This document shows, piece after piece, positions 14,055 through 22,253 of a stretch of DNA of 33,787 nucleotides. A model generated the notes under the pieces. It was not told the DNA's origin and did no database searches. It saw only the letters and a program-made list of their open reading frames with translations. The stretch's first letter is position 1. Every line of letters begins with the position of its first letter. The stretch comes from Chloroflexota bacterium (GTDB lineage Bacteria > Chloroflexota > Limnocylindria > Limnocylindrales > CSP1-4), in contig JADGQK010000026.1 of NCBI GenBank assembly GCA_017881915.1, positions 1-33,787 of the forward strand. Direction: 5' to 3'. The translations under genes and the position numbers were made by a program.

Positions 14055-15317
14055 ATGGCCCACCATTTGGCACCGGCCGCTTCGCCCGGTCCGCTGGCCG
14101 GGATCCTCGTCGTCGACTGCTCGACTGTCCTGGCCGGGCCGTACTGCACGATGCTCCTGGCCGACCTCGGAGCCGAGGTGATCAAGGTCGAGCCGCCCGA
14201 AGGTGACGGGACGCGAGCCTGGGGTCCGCCGTGGGTTGCTGCTGGACGGCTCGGACCGGACGATCCGGGCGTCGCGGCTTACTACCTTGCGATCAACCGC
14301 AACAAGCGCAGCATCCGGCTCGACTTGCGCACGGCGGCGGGCGCGGCAATCCTGCGCGGTCTCGTCGGCCACGCCGACGTCCTGGTCGAGAACTTCCGGG
14401 TCGGCGGCTTCGATCGGCTGGGCTTCGACGACGCCGCGCTCGAGGCGCTCAACCAGCGGCTCATCCACCTGGCGATCAGCGGCTACGGGACGAGCGGGCC
14501 CGACGCACAGCTCCCTGGTTACGACTTCGTGATCCAGGCGGTTGCCGGACTGATGTCGATCACCGGCTTCCCGGACGGGGAGGGTGGCGGCCCGGCCAAG
14601 GTTGGTGTGGCGATCAGCGACGTCATCACCGGAATCCTGGGCTGCGTGGCGATCCTGGCTGCCCTCGAGGGCCGCGGGAGGGCGGATTCGCCGGCCTACG
14701 ACCGGGGTCAGCGGATCGACCTGTCGCTATTCGAGTCGACCCTGGCCATCCTGGTCAACCAGGCCCAGAACGCGTTCGCGACGCGGACCTCACCCGGCCG
14801 GCGCGGCAACGCCCACCCGAACATCGTGCCCTACGAGACGTTTGCCACGGCGGATGGTCAGCTCGCGGTCGCGGTCGGCAGCGAACGTCAGTGGGGGCGG
14901 TTCTGCTCGGCCGTCGACCTGCCCGAACTGGCCGGCGACCCACGCTTCGCCACGAACCGCGACCGGGTCGCACAGCGCGAGCTGCTCCGATCGATCCTGG
15001 CCAGCCGCTTCGTGGGCCAGCCCACGGCAGCCTGGCTCGAACGGCTCGAGGCGGCCGAGATCCCGTGCGGCCCGATCCGGGGCGTGCTCGAGGCCCTCGA
15101 ATCGGACCAGGCCCAGGCCCGCGGGATGATCGTCGACGTGGAGCATCCGCTGCTCGGTACGCTCCGCCAGGTGGGCGTCCCGTTCAAGTTCGGAGCCACC
15201 CCCGCCACGATCCGGAGGGCCCCGCCGCTCCTCGGCGAGCATTCGGCCGAGATCCTGTCGGAGCTCGGCTATGACGACGAGGCCATCGAGCGGCTCCGGG
15301 CGGACGGCGTGATCTGA
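14055..15317 (+). CDS. Class III CoA-transferase (CaiB/BaiF family)
   Basis: A 420-aa enzyme moving CoA between acyl-CoA and a carboxylic acid. It begins with the family block GILVVDCSTVLAGPYCTMLLADLGAEVIKVEPPEGD, seen here in full (residues about 15-50). Later come YYLAINRNKRSIRLDL, DVLVENFRVGGFDRLGF and HLAISGYGTSGP. The catalytic Asp is expected at residue 222 in GQRIDLSLFES. The C-terminal part has NIVPYETFATADGQLAVAVG, IPCGPIRGVLEAL and PPLLGEHSAEIL. The acyl substrate cannot be told from the sequence. It starts without a Shine-Dalgarno, 7 nt after a TATCGT hexamer. The enoyl reductase gene follows after 125 nt with its own likely promoter. Confidence 0.93.
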   Translation: MAHHLAPAASPGPLAGILVVDCSTVLAGPYCTMLLADLGAEVIKVEPPEGDGTRAWGPPWVAAGRLGPDDPGVAAYYLAINRNKRSIRLDLRTAAGAAILRGLVGHADVLVENFRVGGFDRLGFDDAALEALNQRLIHLAISGYGTSGPDAQLPGYDFVIQAVAGLMSITGFPDGEGGGPAKVGVAISDVITGILGCVAILAALEGRGRADSPAYDRGQRIDLSLFESTLAILVNQAQNAFATRTSPGRRGNAHPNIVPYETFATADGQLAVAVGSERQWGRFCSAVDLPELAGDPRFATNRDRVAQRELLRSILASRFVGQPTAAWLERLEAAEIPCGPIRGVLEALESDQAQARGMIVDVEHPLLGTLRQVGVPFKFGATPATIRRAPPLLGEHSAEILSELGYDDEAIERLRADGVI

Positions 15318-15442
15318 GAACGGTGCAGCCCTGCAGTCGCCTCGCGCGTCCGCCGGCCGGCCGGCGCTAGACTCGCCAGGCGGAGTGGCCAGCCGGCCCC
15401 CGTGACCTCCATCAGCCGCACCTCGAGCGGAGACGACAACCG

Positions 15443-16264
15443 ATGACCGACGAGCGCGAGCGCTGGGCCCTGATCCTGGGGGCATCGAGCGGCATGGGCG
15501 AGGCGACTTCCCGGGCCCTGGCCGCCAAGGGCTACCGGATCCTGGGCGTCCATCTCGATTTCCGGGCCGCCCTCAGCCACGTCGAGGAAGTCAAGGCGGC
15601 GATCTCCGCCGCCGGCTCGGAGGCCCTGTTCATCAACATGAACGCCGCCGACGACGAGAAACGGGCGGCCGCCCTGGCCACGTTCGCCGAGCGCTTCGCT
15701 CGGAGCCGGGCCGAGGGCCGCCACCCGTACATCCGGGTCGTGATGCATTCGCTCGCCTTCGGCTCGCTCGTGCCGTTCATCGCCGCCGACCCGAAGGCCG
15801 CGGTCGATCGCAAGAAGATGGAGATGACCCAGGACGTGATGGCCAACAGCCTCGTCTATTGGGTCCAGGACCTCTACCGCGGCGGCTTCCTCGAGTCGGG
15901 CTCGAAGATCTATGCGATGACCTCGGAAGGCTCGAGCCGAGTGGTTCCCAGTTACGGCGTGGTGTCGTCGGCCAAGGCGGCACTCGAGTCGCACGTCCGG
16001 CAGCTGGCGATGGAGCTGGCCCGACTGGGCGACGGGGTCACCGTCAACACGATCCGGGCGGGCGTCACGAAGACGCCTGCGCTGATGAAGATTCCGGAGC
16101 ACGAGATGATCATCGAGGCGGCCACCCGGCGCAATCCGACGGGTCGGATGACGACGCCGCAGGACGTGGCCAATGCGATCGTGGCGCTCAGCGGCGAGGG
16201 CACCGACTTCATCAACGGCGAGACGATCGGGGTCGACGGCGGCGAGTTCATCACCGGCTCGTGA
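15443..16264 (+). CDS. SDR-family enoyl-[acyl-carrier-protein] reductase, FabL-like
   Basis: A 273-aa NAD(P)H-dependent short-chain dehydrogenase. The nucleotide-binding motif is GASSGMGEATSRAL (residues 13-26). The active site is Tyr171-x6-Lys178 (SYGVVSSAKAAL), the wide spacing of enoyl-ACP reductases rather than the Tyr-x3-Lys of ordinary SDRs. The later NTIRAGVTKTPALMKIP, NPTGRMTTPQDVANAIV and INGETIGVDGG fit FabL/FabI-type reductases, which reduce trans-2-enoyl-ACP in fatty acid elongation. Residues VVMHSLAFGSLVPFI match the ACP/enoyl-binding part. cggagacg lies upstream as a weak Shine-Dalgarno. A TAGACT hexamer at 15366-15371 may be the -10. The ribokinase gene starts 13 nt after the stop. 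Confidence 0.85.
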   Translation: MTDERERWALILGASSGMGEATSRALAAKGYRILGVHLDFRAALSHVEEVKAAISAAGSEALFINMNAADDEKRAAALATFAERFARSRAEGRHPYIRVVMHSLAFGSLVPFIAADPKAAVDRKKMEMTQDVMANSLVYWVQDLYRGGFLESGSKIYAMTSEGSSRVVPSYGVVSSAKAALESHVRQLAMELARLGDGVTVNTIRAGVTKTPALMKIPEHEMIIEAATRRNPTGRMTTPQDVANAIVALSGEGTDFINGETIGVDGGEFITGS

Positions 16265-16277
16265 ATCGGACCGGTCG

Positions 16278-17195
16278 ATGAGCGGCCGCGTCATCGTCGT
16301 CGGCGGCGTCAACGTCGACCTCGTCGTGCACTCGGCCCGCCTGCCGGGTCCGGGCGAGACCGTGACCGGGGGCGTCTTCGAACGCCACGACGGCGGCAAG
16401 GGCGGCAACCAGGCGGTCGCCGCAGCCCGCCTCGGTGCGGATGTCCGGTTCATCGGTGCCGTGGGCGACGATTCGTTTGGCTCGGAGGCCCGGGCTGCGT
16501 TGGCTGCCGAGGGCATCGACGTGTCCGGACTGGCGACGAACCCGGATGCAGCGACCGGCATCGCCCTGATCCTCGTCGATGCGACGGGCGAGAACCTCAT
16601 CTCGGTCGCGTCCGGCGCGAACCGGGCGTTCGGTCCCGCCTCGGTCGAGGCCGAGCTCGCGCGCCTCGGATCGCTTGGCGGCGACGTCGTCCTCGTCTCG
16701 AACGAGCTGGCAGCGTCGACCGTCGCCGCTGCGCTGCACGCCGCATCAGCGGCGGGAGCCCGAACGATCCTCAACCCGGCCCCGGCCGACGACCTCGACC
16801 GTGGATTGCTGGCGTTGGTCGACATCCTGACCCCGAACCGCAGCGAGCTGTGCACCTTGACCGGGACGGATGCGGCCGATCTCGAGGCGGCTCAGGCCCC
16901 GGAGCGGCTGGCCGTCCGCGAGGCCGTGGTCGTGACCCTCGGGGCGGACGGCGCGCTCGTCGTCACCCACCATGGCCCGCCGCGTCCCGTTCCGGCGACC
17001 GCCGTCAACGTCGTCGATACGACCGGCGCCGGCGACGCGTTTAATGGCGCTCTCGCCGCGGCCCTTGCCCAGGGTCTCGCCCTCGAGGAGGCGGTCCTGC
17101 AGGCGGTTGCTGGCGGCGGCCTGGCCACGACCCGCCCGGGCGCCCGGGCAGGCATGCCCACCGCCGCCGAGCTCGAGGCTGCGCTCAGGGGCTGA
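16278..17195 (+). CDS. PfkB-family carbohydrate kinase, ribokinase-like
   Basis: A 305-aa sugar kinase. PfkB signature 1 is HDGGKGGNQAVAAARLGADV (from about residue 36), typical of ribokinase, which binds ribose through the GGKGxNQA segment. Signature 2 is VVDTTGAGDAFNGAL, with catalytic base Asp253. The N-terminus VIVVGGVNVDLVV carries the sugar-binding N-x-D. The ATP-site part VTLGADGALVV is also present. Ribokinase phosphorylates D-ribose at O5, feeding the pentose phosphate pathway or nucleotide synthesis. No ribose transporter or rbsD lies nearby. Closely related kinases act on nucleosides or other pentoses, so the exact substrate is open. It is probably co-transcribed with the enoyl reductase 13 nt upstream. 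Confidence 0.9.
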   Translation: MSGRVIVVGGVNVDLVVHSARLPGPGETVTGGVFERHDGGKGGNQAVAAARLGADVRFIGAVGDDSFGSEARAALAAEGIDVSGLATNPDAATGIALILVDATGENLISVASGANRAFGPASVEAELARLGSLGGDVVLVSNELAASTVAAALHAASAAGARTILNPAPADDLDRGLLALVDILTPNRSELCTLTGTDAADLEAAQAPERLAVREAVVVTLGADGALVVTHHGPPRPVPATAVNVVDTTGAGDAFNGALAAALAQGLALEEAVLQAVAGGGLATTRPGARAGMPTAAELEAALRG

Positions 17196-17279
17196 ACCTG
17201 GCTCGGGCCCGATCCTGGTGGCCGTATGTGAGATTGGCGTCCGATTCTCGACCGCGAGGCAGACCTGGGACGCAGCTGG

Positions 17280-18125
17280 CTACGACCCCAGGTCCGGCCG
17301 GCGCTGCTCGCGGCCAAGGAGTGTCGGACCCACGAGGAACCGTGATCCGAGGTACAGGACGAAGCTGAGCGATGTCACGTAGACGCTGACCGCAATGTTC
17401 GTGACGAGGGCCAGGAGGATCCCGCCGAGAACGCAGGTCAGGGCGATCGCGACGCTGTAGACGGCGGCCCGACCGGGCCGCGCCGTCAGCCGCTCGGCAG
17501 AGGCTCCGGGCGTGATCAGCAACGTCAGGATGAGCAGCACGCCGACCACCTGGACGGCCTCGGCAACCGCGGCAGCCATGATCAGCAGGAAGGCGATCGC
17601 CAGTGCCCCGACAGGGACCCCGCGCGCCTCCGCGACCTCGGGGTCCACGGTGGCGAAGGTCAACGGCCGGTAGACCACGGCCAACGCGAACAGGGTCAGC
17701 GCTCCAATTGCCACGAGCAGGACCACGTCGGAGCGGCTGACCCCGGTGATCGTCCCGAAGAGAATCGAGATCGCCTCGTTGGCGTAGTGGGGATACAGCG
17801 TCAGGAAGAGCACGCCGAGTCCGAGTCCGAAGGCCATCACCACCCCGACGACGGCATCCCGTTCGCGGACCCGGACGCCGAGCGTGCCGATGAAGATGGC
17901 CGTGATCATCGAGCCGGTCATCAGCCCGATCACCGGCGAGACACCGATCAGGATCGCCCCGGCCGAGCCGGTGAAGCCCAGCTCGGCCAGCGCGTGGACA
18001 GCGAAGGCCATGTTCCGGGCGACGACGAATCGGCTGACGATCCCCGACACGATCGCGATGACGATGCCTGCCGCGATCGCGTTCTGGACGAAGGGGTAGC
18101 CCAGGAGGTGGATCAGCTGGTCCAT
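17280..18125 (-). CDS. Metal ABC transporter permease (ZnuB/TroC family)
   Basis: A 281-aa integral membrane permease of the ABC-3 family, the channel part of a Zn/Mn/Fe importer. It is almost wholly hydrophobic, with eight or so helices. The N-terminus YPFVQNAIAAGIVIAIVSGIV matches ZnuB/MntB proteins, and the family block FVVARNMAFAVHALAELGFTGSAGA follows. Near the C-terminus, VVGVLLILTLLITPGASAERL is the conserved ATPase-coupling region. It overlaps the ATPase gene by ATGA. Ribokinase ends convergently 84 nt away. With its two partners it forms a complete binding-protein, ATPase and permease set. Confidence 0.94.
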   Translation of the reverse strand: MDQLIHLLGYPFVQNAIAAGIVIAIVSGIVSRFVVARNMAFAVHALAELGFTGSAGAILIGVSPVIGLMTGSMITAIFIGTLGVRVRERDAVVGVVMAFGLGLGVLFLTLYPHYANEAISILFGTITGVSRSDVVLLVAIGALTLFALAVVYRPLTFATVDPEVAEARGVPVGALAIAFLLIMAAAVAEAVQVVGVLLILTLLITPGASAERLTARPGRAAVYSVAIALTCVLGGILLALVTNIAVSVYVTSLSFVLYLGSRFLVGPTLLGREQRRPDLGS

Positions 18126-18991
18126 CAGGGCGCCGACCGGGCGTGGGGACCGGGGCCGTCATGGATGTCGGGCAGGTGGTGCGGCTCCTCGAGCTCGAAG
18201 CCCGAGCCGGTTGAATCGCTGACCACGAGGATCCGGCCGTGGACCCGGAGGACGTCGACGTGGGACCCGTACAGGTCCGACATCCGCTCCGAGGTCAGCA
18301 CCTCGTCGGGCGTCCCGGCCGCCCAGCGCCCGTTGACTACGAACAGGACCCGGTCGACCAGGTTGAGGATCGGGTTCACGTCGTGGGTGACGAACAGGAC
18401 GGTCCGGCGCGTCCGCCGCTGCCAGTCGCCGATCAGCTTGGTGATCTCCTGCTGGTAGCGCAGGTCAAGGCTGGCCAGCGGCTCGTCGCACAGGAGCAAG
18501 CGCGGGTCGCCGACGATGGCCTGGGCGATCCGCAGGCGCTGCTGCTCTCCGCCCGACAGGCGCCCGATCGGCGCATCCGCGTACGGCGTGGCCTCGACCG
18601 CCTCGATCACCTCGGCAACGCGCTTCCGTGCCGCCGATGATGGTCGGCCGATCCCCCAGCGATGGCCGTCGATCCCGAGCTGGACCAGGTCGCGGCCCCG
18701 CAGCGGCAGATCCTGGTCGAACGATTGATGCTGGGGCACGTAGCCGATCCCGGGATTGCCGCGTCGGGGCGCCTCACCCAGGACCTCGACGCCCCCGCTC
18801 GACAGCGGCGTCAGGCCCAGGATCACCCGCAGCAGGGACGTCTTGCCCGACCCATTCGGGCCGAGGATCGCGACAAACGAGGGCTCGTCGAATTCGAGCG
18901 ACAAGTCGCCCCACACCCGCCGGTCCTGATAGTCGAGCGTTGCCTCGGTGAACCGGACGGACAGTTGCGGAGCGATCTCAGCTACTGGCAC
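18125..18991 (-). CDS. Metal ABC transporter ATP-binding protein (ZnuC-like)
   Basis: A 288-aa ATPase that powers metal import. The Walker A is GPNGSGKT (44-51), the Q-loop area YVPQHQSFDQDLPL, the signature LSGGEQQR (145-152), Walker B LLLCDEP (165-171) and the H-loop His at 203 (VTHD). The region ends with about 60 residues beyond the core, including an acidic and His-containing tail (ELEEPHHLPDIHDG). The tail could be metal-binding, but that is inference. The start overlaps the binding-protein stop by 14 nt and the stop overlaps the permease start (ATGA), so the three genes are translationally linked. Confidence 0.94.
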   Translation of the reverse strand: MPVAEIAPQLSVRFTEATLDYQDRRVWGDLSLEFDEPSFVAILGPNGSGKTSLLRVILGLTPLSSGGVEVLGEAPRRGNPGIGYVPQHQSFDQDLPLRGRDLVQLGIDGHRWGIGRPSSAARKRVAEVIEAVEATPYADAPIGRLSGGEQQRLRIAQAIVGDPRLLLCDEPLASLDLRYQQEITKLIGDWQRRTRRTVLFVTHDVNPILNLVDRVLFVVNGRWAAGTPDEVLTSERMSDLYGSHVDVLRVHGRILVVSDSTGSGFELEEPHHLPDIHDGPGPHARSAP

Positions 18992-19895
18992 TGAGGGCCT
19001 GCTCGAGCTGGTTCAGCTGGCCGAGCTGCCAGCTCACGTAGGCGGAGTAGGCCGCCGGGATCGTCTCGGCGACGCCGACCACGGGGATCCCGTTGGCAAC
19101 GGCCAGGTCGTGCATCTGGCTGGTGATCGGGGAGGTGACCTGGCTGTTGTAAATGAGGACCTTGACCTTCTTGCCGGTCAGCAGGTCGCTCTCGCCGGCC
19201 ACGTCGGCGGGCGCCGGGTCCGTGCCATCCTCGATCGACTTCTGGAAGCCTTCGGGGGTCAGGACCTGGAGGCCGATCGCAGTCGCGAGATAGCCCGCGA
19301 CCGGCTCGGTGAACGCGACCGGAGAACCACCGAAGCGCGTCTTCATCTCGGCGATCTTAGCCGCGACAGGCTGGAGCGAGGCCCCGTAAAGCGCCTCGCG
19401 TGCCTTGAAGTAGAAGGCGTTGGTCGGATCAATCGCCGCGAGCGCAGCGGCGACCTGGGCCGCGACCGCGGGCATCGTCGCCGGGTCATACCAGATGTGC
19501 GCATTCGCGCCGTCGGCCGCACCAAGGAGCTGCTGGACGTTGATCACGACCCGGTCCGGGTTGGGCGACGCGGCGAGGAGCTTGTCCATGAACCCGTCAT
19601 AACCGAGGCCGTTGACGATCACCAGCCGGGCATCGGCCACCAGCACGGCGGCCTGGGGGCTGCTCTCGAAGGCATGCGGATCAGCGTTCGGATCGTTGAG
19701 CAGGCTCGTCGCGCTGACCCGGGCGCCGCCAACCTGGCCGAGCAGGTCGGCGTAGAAGTTCTCGGTGCCGAGGACCGCGATCGGTGGTGCGCTGCCGACC
19801 GGGAGGGGCCCGGCCGCGATCGCCGCCGAGGGGGAGGTCGGGGCCGAGCAACCGGCCAGGATGCAGACCCCGGCCGCAGCCAGATTCAGTCTCAA
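18978..19895 (-). CDS. Metal ABC transporter substrate-binding lipoprotein (cluster A-I, ZnuA-like)
   Basis: A 305-aa binding protein with lipobox ILAGC. Likely metal ligands are the His in NADPHAFE, the His in NAHIWYDP and the Glu in AFTEPVAGYLATAIG. The C-terminal ligand region reads LIYNSQVTSP, with no obvious Asp. The His-rich loop of classical ZnuA is missing, so Zn, Mn or Fe cannot be told apart. It starts at TTG 19895, with agagg before it; no ATG or GTG gives a better signal peptide. It is the first gene of the three-gene importer operon and diverges from a Fur/Zur-type regulator 113 nt away. Repression by that regulator when metal is plentiful is a reasonable inference. Confidence 0.9.
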   Translation of the reverse strand: MRLNLAAAGVCILAGCSAPTSPSAAIAAGPLPVGSAPPIAVLGTENFYADLLGQVGGARVSATSLLNDPNADPHAFESSPQAAVLVADARLVIVNGLGYDGFMDKLLAASPNPDRVVINVQQLLGAADGANAHIWYDPATMPAVAAQVAAALAAIDPTNAFYFKAREALYGASLQPVAAKIAEMKTRFGGSPVAFTEPVAGYLATAIGLQVLTPEGFQKSIEDGTDPAPADVAGESDLLTGKKVKVLIYNSQVTSPITSQMHDLAVANGIPVVGVAETIPAAYSAYVSWQLGQLNQLEQALSASS

Positions 19896-19960
19896 TGAGC
19901 CTCTGATGATAGCAAGCCTCGTGCGGGTGAATGGCAGACTATCTAATGAGACTGGGTCTC
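19887..19960. promoter_or_regulatory. Candidate operator region between the metal importer and the Fur/Zur-type gene
   Basis: cagtctca (19887-19894, over the importer start) and its inverse tgagactg (19946-19953) flank the spacer. The second copy is part of a tight palindrome gagac-tgg-gtctc (19948-19960). Such symmetry fits a dimeric repressor, but the sequence does not match a Fur or Zur box I know. Confidence 0.35.
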
Positions 19961-19995
19961 GTCAACGGCAAATCCGGAATCGCATCGATCCGTGG

Positions 19996-20001
19996 TATCG
20001 T
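19996..20001 (+). promoter_or_regulatory. -10-like element of the Fur/Zur-type gene
   Basis: TATCGT with 7 nt (cgaggcc) to the ATG at 20009. A partial Shine-Dalgarno gagg overlaps the gap, but the mRNA leader would be nearly absent. Confidence 0.45.
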
Positions 20002-20008
20002 CGAGGCC

Positions 20009-20449
20009 ATGACCGAAGCTTCCGCGATTGTCACGGTCCTCGATCGGGCCGGCTATCGCCTCACCGAGCCGCGCCGCGTGGTCGCCGGGCTGATTGCCGA
20101 TCGGACGGGTCACTTCACCGCCGCCGACCTCGTCGACGACGCTCGGCAGCGTCGGCTCGACGTCGGCCGCGCCACGATCTTCCGGGCCCTCGAGCTGTTC
20201 ACCGAGCTCAACGCGGTCGAGCGTGTCGACCTGCCCAGCGGTGATCACGCCTACGTCGAATGCGAGCCGGTCCATCATCATCACGTGATCTGCTCGCAGT
20301 GCGGCCGGACCACCGAAGTCGGGGCCTGCGGGATGCCCGCCATCGCCCGGGAGATCGGACGGCGGACCGGTTTCAGGATCCAGTCGCACCGGCTCGAGCT
20401 GTTTGGCATCTGCCCGGACTGCCAGGCAGCCAATGCCCGGCACGGATGA
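20009..20449 (+). CDS. Fur-family metal-responsive regulator, Zur-like
   Basis: A 146-aa repressor of the Fur family. Its N-terminal winged helix-turn-helix includes LDRAGYRLTEPRRVVAGLIA, HFTAADLVDDA and GRATIFRALELFTELNAVERV. The metal-sensing part has EPVHHHHVICSQCG and FGICPDCQ, giving two CxxC pairs (Cys95/98, Cys135/138) for structural Zn and four consecutive His (89-92). The in-frame GTG/ATG codons upstream add sequence unlike the family, so ATG 20009 is used. It is divergent from the metal importer, and control of that importer is the likely role. Zur is favoured over Fur by context only. Its stop overlaps the start of the DsbA-like gene (ATGA). Confidence 0.9.
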   Translation: MTEASAIVTVLDRAGYRLTEPRRVVAGLIADRTGHFTAADLVDDARQRRLDVGRATIFRALELFTELNAVERVDLPSGDHAYVECEPVHHHHVICSQCGRTTEVGACGMPAIAREIGRRTGFRIQSHRLELFGICPDCQAANARHG

Positions 20450-21336
20450 GCGGAACGTCAGGCGCCGGCATCCCCGGCCAAGGATCGCCCAGGCAGCCAA
20501 CCTCTCGGCGCCGACGTCGCCAGGAGCTCCGACTCGAGCAGGCCGCGCGGCCCGCCGGCAAGCGCCCCAGGCACCTGCCCGCGAAGCGACCGATGTGGCA
20601 GTCCCCGCTGGCCATCGTCACTGCGCTGGCAGTCGTCGCCGCCATCGTCGTGATCCTGGTCGTTAACCTCCGGCCCGCGGCGGCCAGCCCAACTGCGCTC
20701 AGTTCGCCGGCCAATCCGGTCGCCTCAACGGTTCCGCGCAGCGGCACGACCCTCGGTTCGAGCAGCGCGCCCGTGAGGATGGACGTCTGGGAGGACTACC
20801 AATGTCCGTACTGCCAGATCTGGAGCGAGCAGTGGGAGCCGCGCCTCGTGCGCGACTTCGCGGCCACCGGAATCCTGCGCTACCAGTTCAATGACTACGC
20901 ATTCATTGGCAACGGCAACAACCCCGACGAATCACTCGCGGCCGCCGTCGCCGCCCAGTGCGCCAACGACCAGGGCAAATTCTGGGAATACCACGACTGG
21001 CTCTACGCCAACCAGAATCCGGACGGCGAGAACAAGGGCTGGTTCACCACCGACAAGCTCGATTCGATTGCCCTGAAGCTGGGCCTCGACAAGACGACGT
21101 TCGACACCTGCCTCGCCGATCCGGCCAAGGCGACCGCGGTCAAGGCGGAGGAGGCCGCCGGGTCGGCGCTCGGGATCAACGGAACTCCCTCGATCTTCGT
21201 CAACGGAACCCAGGTGTCGCTCAGCACGTACGACGCGCTTGCCGCACAGATCCGGGCACTCGCGCCGGCGCTCTCTTCGGGCTCCGCGGGGTCACCGTCG
21301 CCGGCCGCGTCTCCAGTCGCGCCAGCGGGTTCCTGA
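20446..21336 (+). CDS. Membrane-anchored DsbA-like thiol-disulfide oxidoreductase
   Basis: A 296-aa thioredoxin-fold protein. A basic, Arg-rich N-terminus (residues 1-50) is followed by one transmembrane helix (about 53-74, LAIVTALAVVAAIVVILVV), a Ser/Pro linker and a DsbA/BdbD-type domain outside the membrane. The active site is CPYC at 120-123 (WEDYQCPYCQIW). The cis-Pro loop is GINGTPSIFVNG, and the helical insert contains FWEYHDWLYANQ. Two extra cysteines (AAQCANDQ, TCLAD) are present. It likely oxidises or isomerises disulfides in exported proteins. Start overlaps the Fur/Zur-type stop (ATGA), so the two are co-expressed, which may link metal status to envelope redox. The tail is a Ser/Ala/Pro-rich stretch. 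Confidence 0.92.
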   Translation: MSGTSGAGIPGQGSPRQPTSRRRRRQELRLEQAARPAGKRPRHLPAKRPMWQSPLAIVTALAVVAAIVVILVVNLRPAAASPTALSSPANPVASTVPRSGTTLGSSSAPVRMDVWEDYQCPYCQIWSEQWEPRLVRDFAATGILRYQFNDYAFIGNGNNPDESLAAAVAAQCANDQGKFWEYHDWLYANQNPDGENKGWFTTDKLDSIALKLGLDKTTFDTCLADPAKATAVKAEEAAGSALGINGTPSIFVNGTQVSLSTYDALAAQIRALAPALSSGSAGSPSPAASPVAPAGS

Positions 21337-21427
21337 TGGCCGGCTAGCCGCGGGGAGCCGCTGAATTCCTCGCCGGTCCCACCCGGGGCAGGACGATCGA
21401 CCGATCTACGAGTTCCACGCGGGTGGC

Positions 21428-21433
21428 TAGGCT
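21428..21433 (+). promoter_or_regulatory. -10-like element of the zinc-ribbon protein gene
   Basis: TAGGCT with 6 nt to the ATG at 21440; no Shine-Dalgarno, consistent with a leaderless transcript. Confidence 0.45.
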
Positions 21434-21439
21434 GGCAGA

Positions 21440-22225
21440 ATGGCGACGATGACCCGCGCCCGCAAGACCAGGGACCCCGCCCAGCCTCCGCCTCAGCTGA
21501 TCGGCGACGAGTCGTCTGGGGGGTATGTCTCATGCCCGCGCTGCGGGCGCCCGGTTGCCGATGGCCTCGTCCGCTGCGGCGGCTGCGGGATGCGGATCCT
21601 GATGGGTGTGGCCGCGCCGCGGGCGCTCCTGTTCCTGACCACAGGGGCCGTTTTGGGCCTGCTTGTCGGAGGGCTGACAGTCGGTTCGATCATGGGGGCG
21701 AGTCGAGCGACCGGTGGCGGGACGACGGCGGTGCTGCCACCCAGCCCGAGCCTGCGCGCGAGCGCCAGCGCGAACGCCACGAACGCCACATCGCCGCTTC
21801 CTTCGATTGCGAAACAGGCTGTCGATCCGCTGGCCGCGAGTGCCCTGCGCCAGGTGGCGTCCACGAATCTGCAGCTGACCTCATCCCTGAATACACTCCA
21901 GCTGGAATTGAGGTACCGCACGATCGACACCGGCGCAATGTCGGCGACACTTCGGGCGATGTCGGCCGCGGCGACATACGGCGGCACGGTGGTGGGCTAC
22001 CTCAGCGCCTGGCCCGTGGCGGCGACGCTCCAGGGCAAGGTCGGACGACTCTATACCCAGGTTGTGGCGGTCGCGGCCAATGGCCTCAGCGCCCAGCTGG
22101 CGAGCCAGAAGGCCTATCGGACGGCGGGCAACCAGATGGTCTCGATCCTTGTGCCACTGCCGGCGATCGAGGCTGCGGTGGCCGCCCTGGGCCAAAGTGG
22201 CGGGATCGATCTGCCTGGCCAGTGA
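21440..22225 (+). CDS. Zinc-ribbon, single-pass membrane protein of unknown function
   Basis: A 261-aa protein. A compact zinc ribbon (CPRCG at 32-36, CGGCG at 46-50) lies on the cytosolic side, directly before a transmembrane helix (about 61-83, RALLFLTTGAVLGLLVGGL). The outer part begins with a Thr/Ser/Ala-rich linker (about 90-130). A helical domain follows (SALRQVASTNLQLTSSLNTL, MSATLRAMSAAATYGG, VGRLYTQVVAVAANGLSAQL) and ends near DLPGQ. The helical domain has no cysteines. I do not recognise it beyond the zinc-ribbon/TM layout. The next gene is convergent, ending 28 nt away. Confidence 0.75.
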   Translation: MATMTRARKTRDPAQPPPQLIGDESSGGYVSCPRCGRPVADGLVRCGGCGMRILMGVAAPRALLFLTTGAVLGLLVGGLTVGSIMGASRATGGGTTAVLPPSPSLRASASANATNATSPLPSIAKQAVDPLAASALRQVASTNLQLTSSLNTLQLELRYRTIDTGAMSATLRAMSAAATYGGTVVGYLSAWPVAATLQGKVGRLYTQVVAVAANGLSAQLASQKAYRTAGNQMVSILVPLPAIEAAVAALGQSGGIDLPGQ

Positions 22226-22253
22226 GCCCCCGTCCCGAGAGCCCAGCCGGCGC

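Noticed and set aside
15269-16855. A 528-codon minus-strand frame over the enoyl reductase and ribokinase genes
   Set aside because: No motif, Ala/Arg-rich, antisense to two enzymes with complete active sites.
17204-17215. Short palindrome tcgggcccga between the ribokinase and permease genes as a terminator
   Set aside because: It has no loop and no T-tract. Such GC palindromes are expected by chance in this composition.
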